From positions 4,182,958-4,246,957 of the forward strand of contig JAMKCF010000003.1 in the NCBI GenBank assembly GCA_023634235.1: a DNA stretch of 64,000 nt. Reading direction: 5' to 3'. The notes below the pieces were generated by a model. It was not told where the DNA came from. It made no database searches and saw only the letters and a program-made list of their open reading frames with translations. Shown here piece by piece: positions 1-11,292 of the stretch (position 1 is its first letter; each line of letters opens with the position of its first letter). The DNA comes from Pisaster brevispinus. Its lineage: Eukaryota > Echinodermata > Asteroidea > Forcipulatida > Asteriidae. The translations under genes and the position numbers were made by a program.

Positions 1-509
1 GTGTAAACTTAATTATCTATATGGCATTTTGTCAACATCAATGTCTATAATTCTAAATTAACTAAAAGCTTGGTTATTATTTGAGCATGACACAATACGC
101 ACAGTCTGGTTTAATTTAGCTCATTGTGAAATATTAAAACAAAACATCTGTATCTACGTGCAAATATTTTCATATTATTAAGAATACGGTGGCATTGGTC
201 GATAACATGTGAGTGCGAGGCTCCAGTCATAGTATTATACCTCTTCTTGAATATAATTAAATGTAAGGTAGCTAGGTTAATACAAAACTTACGAATATCT
301 TAATATTATAATATGGTGTTCATTGTGGCGTTTGTATCAAGTAAAATGGTAATCAAATAGTTAAAACAAAATAAATGTGCTCAATCAATCTTTTGTGTTT
401 TCTAATATATTAAAAAATATAATGTTCTTCTGAAAATTGTTGTAATTGTTGAAATAGTAATTAGGATATTGAATTACTTTTTTCGGCACAAACAATAACA
501 AGCACATTT
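1..509. other. AT-rich sequence, no gene seen
   Basis: AT-rich sequence with frequent stops in all frames. I see no convincing exon or structured repeat before the SINE that begins near 510. Confidence 0.5.
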
Positions 510-745
510 AACGGTTGTATTTAAATGGCTTCTTACTGGCACCCGAACAAATTTGACAAAATAGGGAGACCGCCAACATAGGGCTAAAGATAGCTCAGTT
601 AGTAGAACGCCGGCACGTTAATCCGGAAGTCATTGTTTCAAGCCCTGCTCTAGTCAGTGTTTCTTTGTTATACCCCTAATCATTTAAAAATTACCCAGTC
701 AGTTTCCCTTGTGGTTTATTATTTAAGTTTTGAATCCAGGCTTCG
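510..745 (+). repeat. tRNA-derived SINE, copy 1
   Basis: The segment at about 582-650 has a tRNA-like A box (TAGCTCAGTTAGTAGAAC) and a B box (GTTTCAAGCCC near 634-645), the internal RNA polymerase III promoter of tRNA-derived SINEs. The body also contains ACGGTTGTAT, GACAAAATAGGGAGAC and a tail with CTTGTGGTTTAT. The same order of blocks recurs at 14985-15240, 15280-15490 and, interrupted, at about 16780-17290. That recurrence identifies it as a dispersed SINE and not a functional tRNA gene. The acceptor stem does not pair and no clean cloverleaf can be drawn. Confidence 0.75.
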
Positions 746-1168
746 TGGAAATTTAACGGCATTTTAAGCTCTTTTTAAATCTATTTTACCACTCCTTTTT
801 TTCAAAATTCTGGTTGTATATTTTAAATTATACTTGATGATTCTGTTTCCCAATAATGATTTGATTTGGTACGTGTACGAATGCAATGTAAAAAAGACCA
901 ACCAAAACCTACATTTATTTTATTTTTGTGCATCTTATGAACAGAGGTCTGGGAGGACATATCTTTCCGATGCCCCCTCCCCCCGAACAGTCTTTAAATT
1001 AACTTTGCTCTTTCCTGGACGCCACCATGCTTAATAACTGTATCGCCAAATATGCATTTAAAACAACATATATAATACAAATTACAATCTTATAGACTAT
1101 AGTATGTAAATAAAGAAACGGTTTAACTTTTGCACTTTTTCACTGTTCCCTTTGGTGTCTCCGCAGGT

Positions 1169-1487
1169 TTGAAAGGCAAAGTATACCTTTGGTAAAATTT
1201 CATTTCAAAAGGTGGTACATTTTTTAGATATCGCCAAAAACTCGGAGCGGTTATGTCCACGCAGAAAGACAAATCCGTAATGAGAATACACAATCTGAGA
1301 AATGTTACTGATAGTAACGTTCCTCAGATTCAAAGTTTTGCGGGGAAAAAAACTAATATCTTTTTCCATAACCACATAACCTCGAAGTGAAATGATTCCA
1401 AAAATGCTTTATACTATCAAAAGCTGCTGTACTTCTAACCAAATAAGTCTTTAATGAGTCTTTACCAAACGTATACTTTCACTTTAA
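1169..1487. mobile_element. TTAA-flanked MITE, copy 1 (abuts lectin stop codon)
   Basis: This non-autonomous element shares long blocks (GCGGTTATGTCCAC, CACAATCTGAGAAA, CCATAACCACAT, CGAAGTGAAATGATT, AAAGCTGCTGTACTTCTAAC) with copies at 59273-59663 and 61941-62444. Its termini are the inverted pair GGCAAAGTATACC and GTATACTTTCACTTTAA. The right edge is TTAA at 1484-1487 and the left edge is a decayed TTGA at 1169. A TTAA target is typical of piggyBac-like MITEs. The right TTAA contains the stop codon of the lectin gene on the opposite strand. Confidence 0.75.
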
Positions 1488-3640
1488 ACCCATATGGTGG
1501 GAATAGGTCTCTTGCACACAGTTGGCCGATTCCAGGTGCATGGAATATCATTCCATCCTGCCTCCAACAGCCCAGCGCAGTTTTCGTATCCACCAGTGTT
1601 ATCAGGCTCTGAGGCCCACCTCCTGTAGTCAACAGTAGTCGTCCCCTCCTTGCATTCCCAGCTCCCTACAATAGAAATCAACGTGGAATTTTGCCAGGTT
1701 GTGTGTCTCTTTGCTTGAGAAATTGTGTTTGTAAATTTAGTAGTATTTCAGATTATCAAAAGTCATTAATAAAGTCAAAATGAAGTTTAAAAAATAACCA
1801 ATTAAAATGATGTGAAACTTTTGTTGTTGTTTAATATTCCAGTCCAATTTTGTTGGATCTTGAATCGTCCTTGATATTATTGATTATGAGTTTCACCCAC
1901 TGAAGAAAACAATTCAAATATTATATAAAAAACATTAAACAAAACACGAAGAAAGTCCGCATTTGGTGATCTCTTTTGGTCACTCCATAAGGTCCCGTGA
2001 CAGAATTGACCCAGATTCCGAGTCCCAGGGGGCTTGACCCATTTTTAAGCCAGGTTGACTCGGGAACTCATTAAAAATGGAGAAAAAAAAATTTGCTCGG
2101 GTTTTGCGCCGGTTTAACAGTTTCGAGTCAGATTGACACAAGTGAGCAGGCCCTTGCGACCTGGGCCCAATTTCATAGAGCTGCTTAAGCAGAAAAGATT
2201 GCTTAACAATTGTCTGCTAAGCAGATTTGAGCAGGATACCAGTCACAAATTGTACATGTGACATGGTAGCTTGGCTGGTAACCTTAATATGGCAAGCATA
2301 ATTTTGTTGTGCTTAGCTACTTTTTGTGCTTAAGCAGCTCTTTGAAATTGGGCCCTGGAATCATGGGCCGTTTCTGACCCAGCAGATTTTAGCGTGTAGA
2401 ATATTGCACAGCGCGCAGCGCACTATTCTCTCCGCCATTTTGGAAGTCAAAATGTAGGCCTATACACAAAAGGAATTGGCTTCCAAAATGGTGACAATAA
2501 TTGATCTCTATAGATGGATTGCACATGACGTCAGTGGCCGCCATCTTTGTTGAAAAACAATGGAAAAGGGCAGGCGCAGTGTACGCACTGCACGCAATTC
2601 TCAGCCAATGATAGCCTTTCACGCGTGCACGTTTCATCAACGATGGCGGCCAATGCAAGGGGTCTATTATATATTATTACACCTCTTCCTTTGATTCTAT
2701 CTGTTGATTGGCCGAGAGCGTGTCACATGGTGTTGTGCATTTTTACTCTTGTACATGTTCACCAGACCAAACGAACTACTTTTCAACGAACTATTCAACG
2801 ACAGCCTAGCGACCGATGTACTAGTGAATGGATACCCTGGTACCCTGACTACATTGACTTTAAACATTGATTTAAACGAGCTGCTTGACAACCTCGAACC
2901 CGGTGTAATGAACAACATGTGTGCATTTGAAATACGGTTTAGAGAACGAACGTAATAGCAATAGTCTGGTACCCTCTTATTTTGTCAAAACTCGGTATTT
3001 CAACGTAAGATTGTACAGTTCTTGTTTGACGATTGATTGCCACGTGCGTAAAGTTGTTTGCGATTGATTCTACCAGAAAAATGGAGGACAATGAGCCCCG
3101 TCCGCGATTTCTTTTAATTTTATTAAAGTATACAGATTGAATCAAAGGAAGAGGTGTTATAAAACAAATATTGACTGCTTTGTCTCGTTGCGTAGTAAAA
3201 CTAGTCACTCTATTTGAACATTTTTGGGGACCACTTTTGTCCCACGTGCATTGCTTACACGTGAAGGAAACAACCTCAAATACGCGCGAGACTTCCACAG
3301 TCTCAGTAAAAAATTCAAAAATACAAATATTTAAGGACATACCTTCGAGCGTTATATCATTACAGTTGATCCATATTTCAAAACCTGAATTCAAACTCAA
3401 GAGGTAGCTCTCTTCTGAACGGGAATGAGGAGCAGCCATTACGCCTCCAATTTCGACACACTGATCTCGCGCCTCAGCCCACGGTAGATTGCTTTCAGTA
3501 TTTCGATAGCACTGGTTTCCCCACTGGTCCCAACCAGATGGGCACGTACCTGTGGTTTTACATCTTCCAGTAACCTTGTTGGAGGTACCGATAAGAAGTA
3601 CGAGTAAAATCTTAGAAAGCGAGGGACGTAACCATGCCAT
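1484..3640 (-). CDS. Secreted C-type lectin (single CTLD), two exons: join of 3640-3343 and 1665-1484
   Basis: A small secreted C-type lectin of 159 residues, probably a carbohydrate-binding defence or recognition protein. Exon 1 begins at ATG 3640; an in-frame ATG at 3664 would add eight polar residues and spoil the signal peptide. It ends with donor GAAG/GTATGT. Exon 2 follows acceptor TTCTATTGTAG. The phases match (1 nt + 2 nt restore a Gly codon). Residues 1-25 are a signal peptide with core ILLVLLIG. The CTLD spans about 33-153: CPSGW, the WAEARDQC helix, WINCND, C129, WND (137-139), C142 and C150. C93 and C104 look like the extra pair seen in many invertebrate CTLDs. The sugar-specificity triplet is E119-P120-D121, neither the usual EPN (mannose type) nor QPD (galactose type). 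The stop codon lies in the TTAA edge of a MITE, and two more MITE-like repeats sit in the intron. Family identity is firm; ligand and role are inference. Confidence 0.88.
2163..2355. repeat. Palindromic GGGCCCAATTTCAT repeat
   Basis: The two ends are inverted copies of GGGCCCAATTTCATAGAGCT with TGCTTAAGCA next to it. The interior has GGTAACC and GCTTAGC motifs. Many relatives occur in this window (4408-4600, 11293-12006, 41101-41990, 43505-43805, 56369-56486, 56617-56865), so it is an abundant MITE-like family. This copy lies in the lectin intron. Confidence 0.75.
2674..3162. mobile_element. Candidate MITE in the lectin intron (inverted ends of about 30 bp)
   Basis: The left end (2674-2704, core ACACCTCTTCCTTTGATTC) and right end (3132-3162) are inverted copies with about two mismatches. 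The 490-bp interior has no convincing coding sequence; the overlapping short frames on both strands look like chance. Non-autonomous DNA transposon is the simplest reading. I see no clear target duplication. Confidence 0.55.
3177..3305. repeat. Diverged copy of the 133-bp MITE found at 22292-22424
   Basis: In the order seen on the plus strand it carries TTTGAACATTTTTGGGGACC, GTCCCACGTGCATTGCTT and ATACGCGCGAGACTTCCAC. These match the reverse complement of the element at 22292-22424 apart from rearranged ends. It lies in the lectin intron. Confidence 0.55.
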
Positions 3641-3664
3641 AGTGGACTGACAAGAAGGTTTCAT

Positions 3665-6600
3665 TTAACGCCAGTTATCGATGATGTGGATGGTGGAGGT
3701 GTTTGTGGGGGAAAACAACGTTCGAGCGTTTATATAGGTATAGGTATATTATATTATGAAAAACAAAAAATAATCATCATACATTGCCGTAAATAATTTT
3801 CCGTTCGTGCTCTCTCAATATCAGGAGTAGGCCTAATTACTTATTTTTAGACCAAGTAAATTGTGAATTAGTGAATTATAAAGGGGGAGGTTAATTAAAG
3901 TACTCAAAAACGTGCCGCTCAATTGGCAATTATAAAAACGTTTGACCCCCAAACGTGAAAAGGCTTTCGGTGGGCAATCCAAAAAATAAGGAAACACGAA
4001 GTCAACTTGTCCTTGTCAATTTAAACTGACAGAGTAATAATTAAGCACACGAACAGCACTGGCCATGCATACTCAATTGAGAAGAATCCCTTGGTTACAC
4101 GTATCAGGGAGGACAATTTAATTTCGTGTTGCCTTATCTTGTTCTTGTTTCCACCTAGTGAAGTTAGATAGCTGCTAAATAAACTAGGTTACGGTTACCC
4201 TCAATATTATACCAGTGCACTGCAGTGGTAAGCTAAAAATACACAAGGATGGGAATTTGTCATGTTAAATAAGCAAGAATTTTTGTCTGTTCAAATCATT
4301 TCCAGATTAAAACTTTTCATACTGATATAAATAATAAACATATAGTTGCCTACATTTCTTTTGTAAATCAAACTTTGAAGTTATAAGGAATAGGTCTCTA
4401 CGAGCTGGGTCCAATTTCATAGAGCCGCTTGACACAAAAAGTAGCTACTTTAAGCTCAACATAAGCTTGCTGCCCAGGATAACTTTACAAGCCAAAATAC
4501 CATATCACATGTACCATCTGTGACCGGTATCCTGATTATTTTCTGCTTAACAGAAAACTTGCAAGCAGTATTTTCTATAAAGGGTAAGCAACTCATTCAA
4601 ATTAAGTCTGGTTAAATACTTTTGAAATATCATCCACCGTTTTGGAATTTGGTCCGCCATTTTATTTGTTATGAAAAATATTTAACAAAACGTTTTAAAA
4701 TTTTATCCGCCATTTTGGACTTTGGTCGGCATTTTAAAATATTATTTTGTAAACAATAACATTTTATAGTTATACTATTGCACGTATTTGTTTACATTGG
4801 ATCAAAAATTTCCTTCCATCAAGTATCATGTTTTCGAGAATTTCTTTGATAACATGTGCCATTGTTTGTCTAAAGGGCTATTTGTAGCATCAGGAAAAAT
4901 CCGTCTTATTTGCAAGAACTACAGGTTTTTGTGTCCTATACAGAAAAGGGTTTGTTTTGTTATGCGTGTAATAAAATCAACCATGTTTTCCAATCTGCTT
5001 GCTATATATAATCTTTGGACAACTTATCCCGGTTTTATTTTTGCACTGTCACTCTCGCGACTCTTTCAACGATTACGGTACATCAGAAATGAGACAGCAA
5101 AATTATTTCGATTACAACATCGTCTACTATTAGGCTGGTATTACTAAATTTGCCCAAACACGCCAAACTGCGTTACTGCAAAACACAAGGAAACCGCTGG
5201 ATTTATTTGGGCTCGGTGATCATGTTCACTTTTGTTTTCATTATGGCACAAACAAAAACGGGAAATCATCATTGGTTAGCTGGAATTCCATGCATACTTC
5301 ACCATAATAATAGTGTCTGGTTGCAATCCTATGACAGATTTGGCCTTTTTTTGTACAGAGTACAGTTGTGTAATAACTTCCGATCACCGGCGCCAAATTT
5401 CTTAAAGCGAAGAATGATGACTCCTTCAGAGTCACCGGTTGCTGAATTCTGTGAAGCAAGATGTGTGTGTGTGTTAGCAGCTTTGCTGTCCTGATTTTCA
5501 CGGGCCCTTATAGTGCTGCGACTTATTAAAGGCCGGTGGGGGACACCCATTCGGATTGTGCGTTTTGGGCTATAAAAAGCGTTTTTATTAAATAAATATG
5601 GTTGGAAAGGTGTTTTAAGAGTAGAATAATTCACACAATCACACTGAATATCCCTCGACATTGTGTGGTTTTCCTTTACTTCGTGAATCAACACGGTACA
5701 CAATTTCATAGAACCAAATGTTTGACTCGTGTTTAGTAAAAAGGGAAACCATACAATTTGGAGAGATATTTGTGTGCACCATTATTATATTTATTTGTAG
5801 GCCCCCGCAACAATCTTGCTTTGTTACAATAAAAGGTTAACAGCCAATATCATGCTTACCATCAATGTGACTGGAAATGCTCTGGTAGTTTTGGCTTTTT
5901 GGGAAGCAACATGTGCTTATTAGTATGATATTTGGGGCAACATTTTACGACACTGCTCAAACACCACATTATTCTGCATACTCATCGCCCATGCCAAATT
6001 TCATCGACTTGCTTGAAAAATTCCTTTTCCCGGAATTGGTTCATTAAAATAATATGCTAGAATCAGGCACATTTTAATTAGGTCTGTGGCCGATCCACTC
6101 TACGCGCCCGCTCAAGTATGGTAGCGCGCAAAAAGAGGCATCAAGACAAAGAACAACTGGTCCCCTCTCATTCTTCTTTGATCTTGTGATGTGTCTAATT
6201 GTATGCAGTTTAGGGTGGCCATGTAAATACATGATTCATTTGAAATGGAATCGCGTCAAAATACTTGCATTTTCACACACGCGTGCTAAGTTCCATCAAG
6301 AGCTCGAAAGTTTTTAACAAGCGTGCACGCAAAGTAATTACTTTCGGGAGCCAGTCAGGAATTTTCATTATAGGTTTTAAGTATTCTTTCTTAATTAGCT
6401 GTTGACGCCAGGAACATAAATCGTATACAAAGTCACATCAATAGATTGCATCATCATTTTGGTGTTGGCAAACAAAACAAGTGACAATTTTGACTTTTCG
6501 TAAGGACTTGTCGCAATGAGTTCAGTTGCATGACGACTGTTGCGACCAGTCAAGACACTGTCATTTGTGGGTTTTCATGCCAAAAACGAGACAGTTGAAA

Positions 6601-6955
6601 TTAATGCAATCATGGAGAGACGTGTACATACACCACCTTAAGATGAATGGGTGTAAGAATTTCCTACGGCTGCGAGTTCCGGGGAGGGGGCGTAGGCCCC
6701 TACGCCTATACAATTTTTTCAATGGGTCAGTTCAGGGCAGCATTGTTACGCCCACAGACTTTTAGTCGATTGTGTACTGAGACAAATCACAAATTGTAGC
6801 CTAGCCTTCCAAATCTTGCACCCACCATCTTCTCTCAGCTAGTAATTCACATAACCCAGACGCCATATCTTTACACACTCCTCAAAACTGGCAGAACGTG
6901 CCCGAGGTGGACAGGCAGACAGTGTGACCGTGGTGCAAAGAACACTCTAGACTGG
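3665..6955. other. Intergenic, no gene recognised
   Basis: Upstream of the lectin gene. Besides a diverged GGGCCCAATTTCAT-family repeat at 4408-4600, I see only AT-rich sequence with short frames, none with recognisable domains or supported splice sites. A lectin promoter should lie just above 3664, but no motif is clear enough to call. Confidence 0.45.
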
Positions 6956-7200
6956 TCCACTGTCTTTATCCGCAGGGACAAGGACAGACACTGGCCCAGC
7001 GACTTCATTGGAAACAATGATTTCATTGGATAAACGTGAAGAGACGTAAGCCTTCCATTTGTGTGTTATGATTGATCGTCCGTGTGAATGGATGGGAGGT
7101 CAAAGGTGCGTTTGTCAGGATCCCTCCAAACGCTCAAAGCCGGTCTCTGATGCTCGAGCGGGCTCATTGATCTCCATCAATATTAATGGTCGGAGAACAA

Positions 7201-7860
7201 TCACAGACATACCTACGGACCGACAGCAGGGGGCGCTAAACTGACATTTTGGACTTTCTCAAACCTACCTCCATGCTCAAACTATGGGTGAAGTGAAGAC
7301 GCGTCAACACTTTTTGTACAATGTACACGTTTAGGCATAGCCGCGAGGCAGTGCTCCCGTTTTCATGGACTTTTTCTGAAATTTCAGGAGATATTGACCC
7401 GATGATGGATTGTAAATTAAGTGATGGAATTTAAGGAAATTCCTGTAATAACTGGAGTCGTCAAAAAAGTTGTTTGATTAACTTTTGCTGATTTGGGGGA
7501 GGAAATCGTACTTTTGTAAACAAAATACATAGCCTAGGCCAAGGCCTACAGGACTGTCACTTTCTACACGTTTGTGTCGTTTTCATTGTGAAAATCTAGT
7601 TTTTACCTTGAAATTTAAGAAACCACACTTCATATTTGTGTAACGTTGTTACAAACTGTTGTTCAAAAATAGTGTTGAATTTATTGGAAAGCAACCGATC
7701 ATGGGAGGTATTTTATTTAATTAGAAGCTTGCCGAAAATGTTGAATTTGGTTAAAACGTCTGTTAACACGATTGAATGTTTTACTGACATTCTGCGGTCC
7801 ATGCCAACCAGCGCTGTTTGTTTATCAACAATGGAAGGTCTATAGGTATTATATGTCTGT
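7201..7860. mobile_element. hAT-like non-autonomous element, copy 1 (internally deleted)
   Basis: Begins CACAGACATACCTACGGAC and ends GGTCTATAGGTATTATATGTCTGTG, with imperfect inverted ends. The left 400 bp (AGCAGGGGGCGCTAAACTG, GACGCGTCAACAC, TTTAGGCATAGCCGCGAGG) match the complete element at 20739-21785. The right 190 bp (CATGGGAGGT through CATGCCAACCAGCGC) match the element ending at 39857 instead. The copies are therefore mosaic relatives. No transposase is present. Confidence 0.7.
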
Positions 7861-7963
7861 GCCCCCCCTCCCCGCCCCCCGCTTGCATTTTGCTGCACAT
7901 GCGTAGTAAGTACCCAGAACGCATTGCAAAATAATAACAAACATTGAGCTGTCGTCTGCATCG

Positions 7964-8070
7964 TACGGAAGCGTATTGCCGCCACATGAATAAAAAAAAT
8001 ATCTCTCTTATCGTGTACGTACACGATAAGAGAGGTTTTTTTATTCATGTGGCGGCAATACGCTTCCGTA
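7964..8070. repeat. Near-perfect long palindrome, arms about 53 bp
   Basis: The sequence folds around 8018/8019 (TCGTGTAC/GTACACGA). The left arm TACGGAAGCGTATTGCCGCC ... CTCTCTTATCGTGTAC is mirrored on the right with only a 3-nt length difference in an A-rich run. There is essentially no loop. Confidence 0.85.
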
Positions 8071-8074
8071 TGAT

Positions 8075-8640
8075 TATACCTTTTTTACAAACATAAAATA
8101 ATAGCAAATACAAAAACGCTCTCAACAACATTTAAACAATTATTTTCCATTTAATTGTATTAATTGAAAGTACTCTCATTATGTACATTCAGTTATCTAC
8201 CACTAGTTTAATAAAATAATTTCCAGCATCCCTGCATGTCGACTGCTACGCGGCACACTGCACGGCTCTGTGCAGTCTGTGCAGTCTTTTGCGCATGCTT
8301 GATATGTAAACTAAGAGGGAGATATTGCTTCTATTAAAAAAACTTTTAATTTCTCATTACCCTTTTACAAAATCAGTGTTTCCTACTTCTCAGTCGCCCA
8401 AAAGATGTGTTAATTATCGGATGGGGAGTATTGATTAACTTCTAAATTCTCCTTACTTCCACACAAAAACTATGGTCACATCCATCGCGTAGGCTATTCC
8501 ATTCTCATCAAGGGATATTGTTCTCCTCAGAAAAAGAAATTCCGCCAATTAAAATCAGAATCCCACCTAGTCACTGGTTTAATTATGAACGAGTGCACTT
8601 AATGTATTTATTTGCAAGTACTAGTTCTGACCACCTGTCA
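8075..8640. other. No gene seen
   Basis: AT-rich sequence with a short GCACGG/GTGCAGTCTGTGCAGTC block at 8250-8290. No supported exon or repeat. Confidence 0.4.
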
Positions 8641-8699
8641 ATAAAATGGTCCGTCCCTTATTTCCAAATATGGTAGTAAATTTTGCCAAAGAGAAGACA

Positions 8700-8897
8700 T
8701 TGCTTTGTTATGCAAATGAGAGCCGAGGTGGCGTGACACTGAGAGGCCGGTCGGCTGCTTGCGGCCGCCCGGCAGCCGGTCATGTGCGTCACTTCGAAGA
8801 CAAATGGACGACATCAAAAGTTCTTCGTGCCTTTTGCTCCAAAAAACTTAGGGTTTTCACCGGAGTTCTGAGGGAAAACTACTGGAAAAGTGTACTG
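8700..8897 (+). promoter_or_regulatory. CpG-rich block with octamer and strong splice donor: possible promoter and first exon
   Basis: An octamer ATGCAAAT lies at about 8708-8716. It is followed by a local CpG-rich stretch (CGGTCGGCTGCTTGCGGCCGCCCGG), unusual in this AT-rich region. The block ends at a good donor, ACTG/GTGAGTTGAG (8897/8898). A plus-strand frame is open for 86 codons across it but resembles nothing I know. It could be the first exon of a transcript that includes the exon-like cassettes from 10739 onward, but joining it in its open frame to those cassettes gives an immediate stop. A non-coding transcript is more consistent. Only transcript data can tell. Confidence 0.3.
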
Positions 8898-9506
8898 GTG
8901 AGTTGAGAATTCCCATGTCTTATGAAATAAAGTGTTGAAAGGGACATTCATTCACACAAATTGAGGAAATGTCGGTGCTTTCTGCACAAGGCGCCAAGTT
9001 TAAAAGCCACATGTGTTTAGACTAGCCCCTGGACGGACGGAAGGACGTCCGCCTACCAGCTGCGTTCCCAGAGTCCCAGACGCCATATTTGTTTAAGAGA
9101 TGTGCGAGTACAATTTCCACCATAGTTGTTTTTGCTGAGAAGCCAATAATACCACATAGGCCTCGCCATAACTCTAAGAAACGAAAAGGCTCCCCGTGAG
9201 GCCTAGCTAGAAATATACATGTACGACTCCTTCGTTCTGTTCTGGGCCTCCGTCCGTAACAACATACACTCCCCTTCAAAATGGTCATTAATCTGTTGAT
9301 GTTCAACATTTTCAAAAACTTCAGTTGTATTACTCATCTAAAACCTTCTCTACACACTGTGCATACATTCAAATTACTAGGTGCATCTTTTTTGGCGAAT
9401 TAGCTTACATGCAAAATCCACTTACAAAAAAAAGTCTTACTGGCGACTGGCTGTTTCGCTGTCAAAGCACTCGACACAAATGGTTGGACCATGGAGGTAG
9501 AATTCA

Positions 9507-9646
9507 TGGTTGGACCAACCATTTTGTGAAAGGGGTGTTGCAAAATATCTCATTTCATCGCAGCGCGCGTAATAAAGACAACGCGGTGTGCGCTCCAGAG
9601 TAATAGCCCTGTTACGCCCCTTTCACAGAATGGTTGTTCGACCATT
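9507..9646. repeat. Small inverted-repeat element
   Basis: Arms 9507-9537 (TGGTTGGACCAACCATTTTG...) and 9615-9646 (CGCCCCTTTCACAGAATGG...) are inverted copies with a few mismatches around a 77-bp interior. MITE-like. Confidence 0.55.
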
Positions 9647-10082
9647 CGCGTTTTTCAAGAGTGTTGTTCCTTGACAGACAAAAAGCCGCGAGCAATAGGT
9701 AAGAAAATTTCCTCATTTTGTTTGAAGAGGTTTTTGCATGCATTTTAGCAAAAAACATGCACTAGCATTCTTAATGTATGGAAAGTTAGTTGAGAAATTT
9801 TTAGATGAGTAGAACACAGGAAACTGAAGTTATTGCTGGCCGAAGACCTATGGAATGTTGACCAATACCGGTTTTGAAAACGTTATCAAAATCATTACGG
9901 GGAGGCCCAAAATGGAGTCGTATATAAAATTAAATGCTCACTAGAAACGGAGGCTATAAATAAATGAATTAATAAATAGTTTGCAACCAACTCATGCTCA
10001 CTTTGGTAAGAAATAGGTCAACTCGTACTCCAACCAAGCATCCTCCCGGTCGGTCACATACAATTCGCTTGTTGGTCAATTT

Positions 10083-10125
10083 GTACTCCAACCAACTCGT
10101 ACTCCAACCAACTCGTACTCCAACT
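10083..10125. repeat. Short tandem repeat, 16-bp unit
   Basis: Unit ACTCCAACCAACTCGT is repeated about two and a half times, with degenerate copies nearby. Confidence 0.6.
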
Positions 10126-11292
10126 TCAATCCAACTCATGCTCGAATGTTTTGCAACTAAAGTGTAAAGTTTGAAAAGATAGGACATGTTGATTTTAAAA
10201 CAAATATTTCCCAAAGTATTTTGAATTCCCTTACAAAAAATTGTACAGTATTGAACACTGGGTAGGCCTATGTTTGGGTTAGAAAGCAGCTTGCAACAGT
10301 TAATTTTATTATTATTTAAAAAAGGACAAAAATATTTGCAATACATGAGAATCTCAATTCTAAAAATAGTCTCAAGATACAGGCCTGAAATTTCAACCTT
10401 TGAGAAGGCAAGGCCATTTTCATTTTGCAGAGGTCACTTCTATGGGAAACTTTTGAAGGGGCACCAAGGCCAAGACCAGGGGCAACAAAGGCCATGGCCT
10501 CCGTGTAATTCCAGGGCTGAAGATAAGGCCATTTGTTCTTTAAAAAAATATATGGTTGGAGTACCTGTTTGTTATTTATGTGCTGTTTTCAGTGGTTGTT
10601 TGCATCATTTATTTTTAGTTGAATGCACAGTGAATAGGTAAGCGTAAGATACAGGCAACTTATCTGAATCTACCTGTTCTTTAATGATGAATACTGCTTT
10701 TTAACACTTGGTGCAAACTGCATTTGTTTGTGTTGCAGTAAGGCTTAATACCATCTCCAAAGAGATCTACCCCGTCAACCAGTAGATGTCAAAGTCTGGC
10801 CTATTATAAAAGAGCTGCAAGCACTCTGCAGTAAGAGGTAAATTCCTTTAAACAAATTGAATAATAACATCCAAACAGCTCTCTGGTTAAGCCTGGTTCG
10901 TACTTCACATGATCATGAAAAAAAGGAGTGCAACGCAAATTTACCAAACAGTCGGTAGGTACTGTTTTCCAATTGTGATGCAGCAAAATTAATTTCGCTT
11001 TTGGAATTGACATGACGTTTAAACCAGGCCTCAGTGTGTAGAATGTGTGTTTGAATCGTGAGCATTACAAGGGAAGCATTACAGGTCATCTGAATGTTAT
11101 GTAAGTTGTTTGGTGATAGGCTGTGTTCCGTTTTTTACCCCACCCAATTTAACATGTCCCTTTTGTGCATAACTTTTGATTCAGTGGCAGTTTGTTGACT
11201 TCAGGTTTTTTTTATTGAATCTGCAGAAACAAATTCTAACCTAAAGGCAATTTATCTGAGTTTAACTGTTTCAATCAGGCAATAACAGTGTA

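Larger units (their letters stand above)
6956..8074. repeat. Dispersed repeat interrupted by a hAT-like element
   Basis: The flanks (6956-7200 and 7861-7966) match the sequence at 24182-24580: CTGTCTTTATCCGCAGGGACAAGGACAG, TCGTCCGTGTGAATGG, and the stretch TTGCTGCACATGCGTAGT through CTGTCGTCTGCATCGTACG. In this copy a separate element (7201-7860) sits between the two halves, so the order of events can be read: the repeat first, the insertion second. Confidence 0.65.

Noticed and set aside
582..650. Possible tRNA gene
   Set aside because: A and B boxes are present but no cloverleaf can be drawn, and the flanks repeat with it elsewhere; it is a SINE.
2547..2955. Overlapping plus- and minus-strand frames of 70-107 codons
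   Set aside because: They lie inside a MITE in the lectin intron and show no protein-like conservation.
8646..8906. 86-codon open frame in the CpG-rich block
   Set aside because: No homology recognised, and splicing at its donor into the array A cassettes gives an immediate stop.
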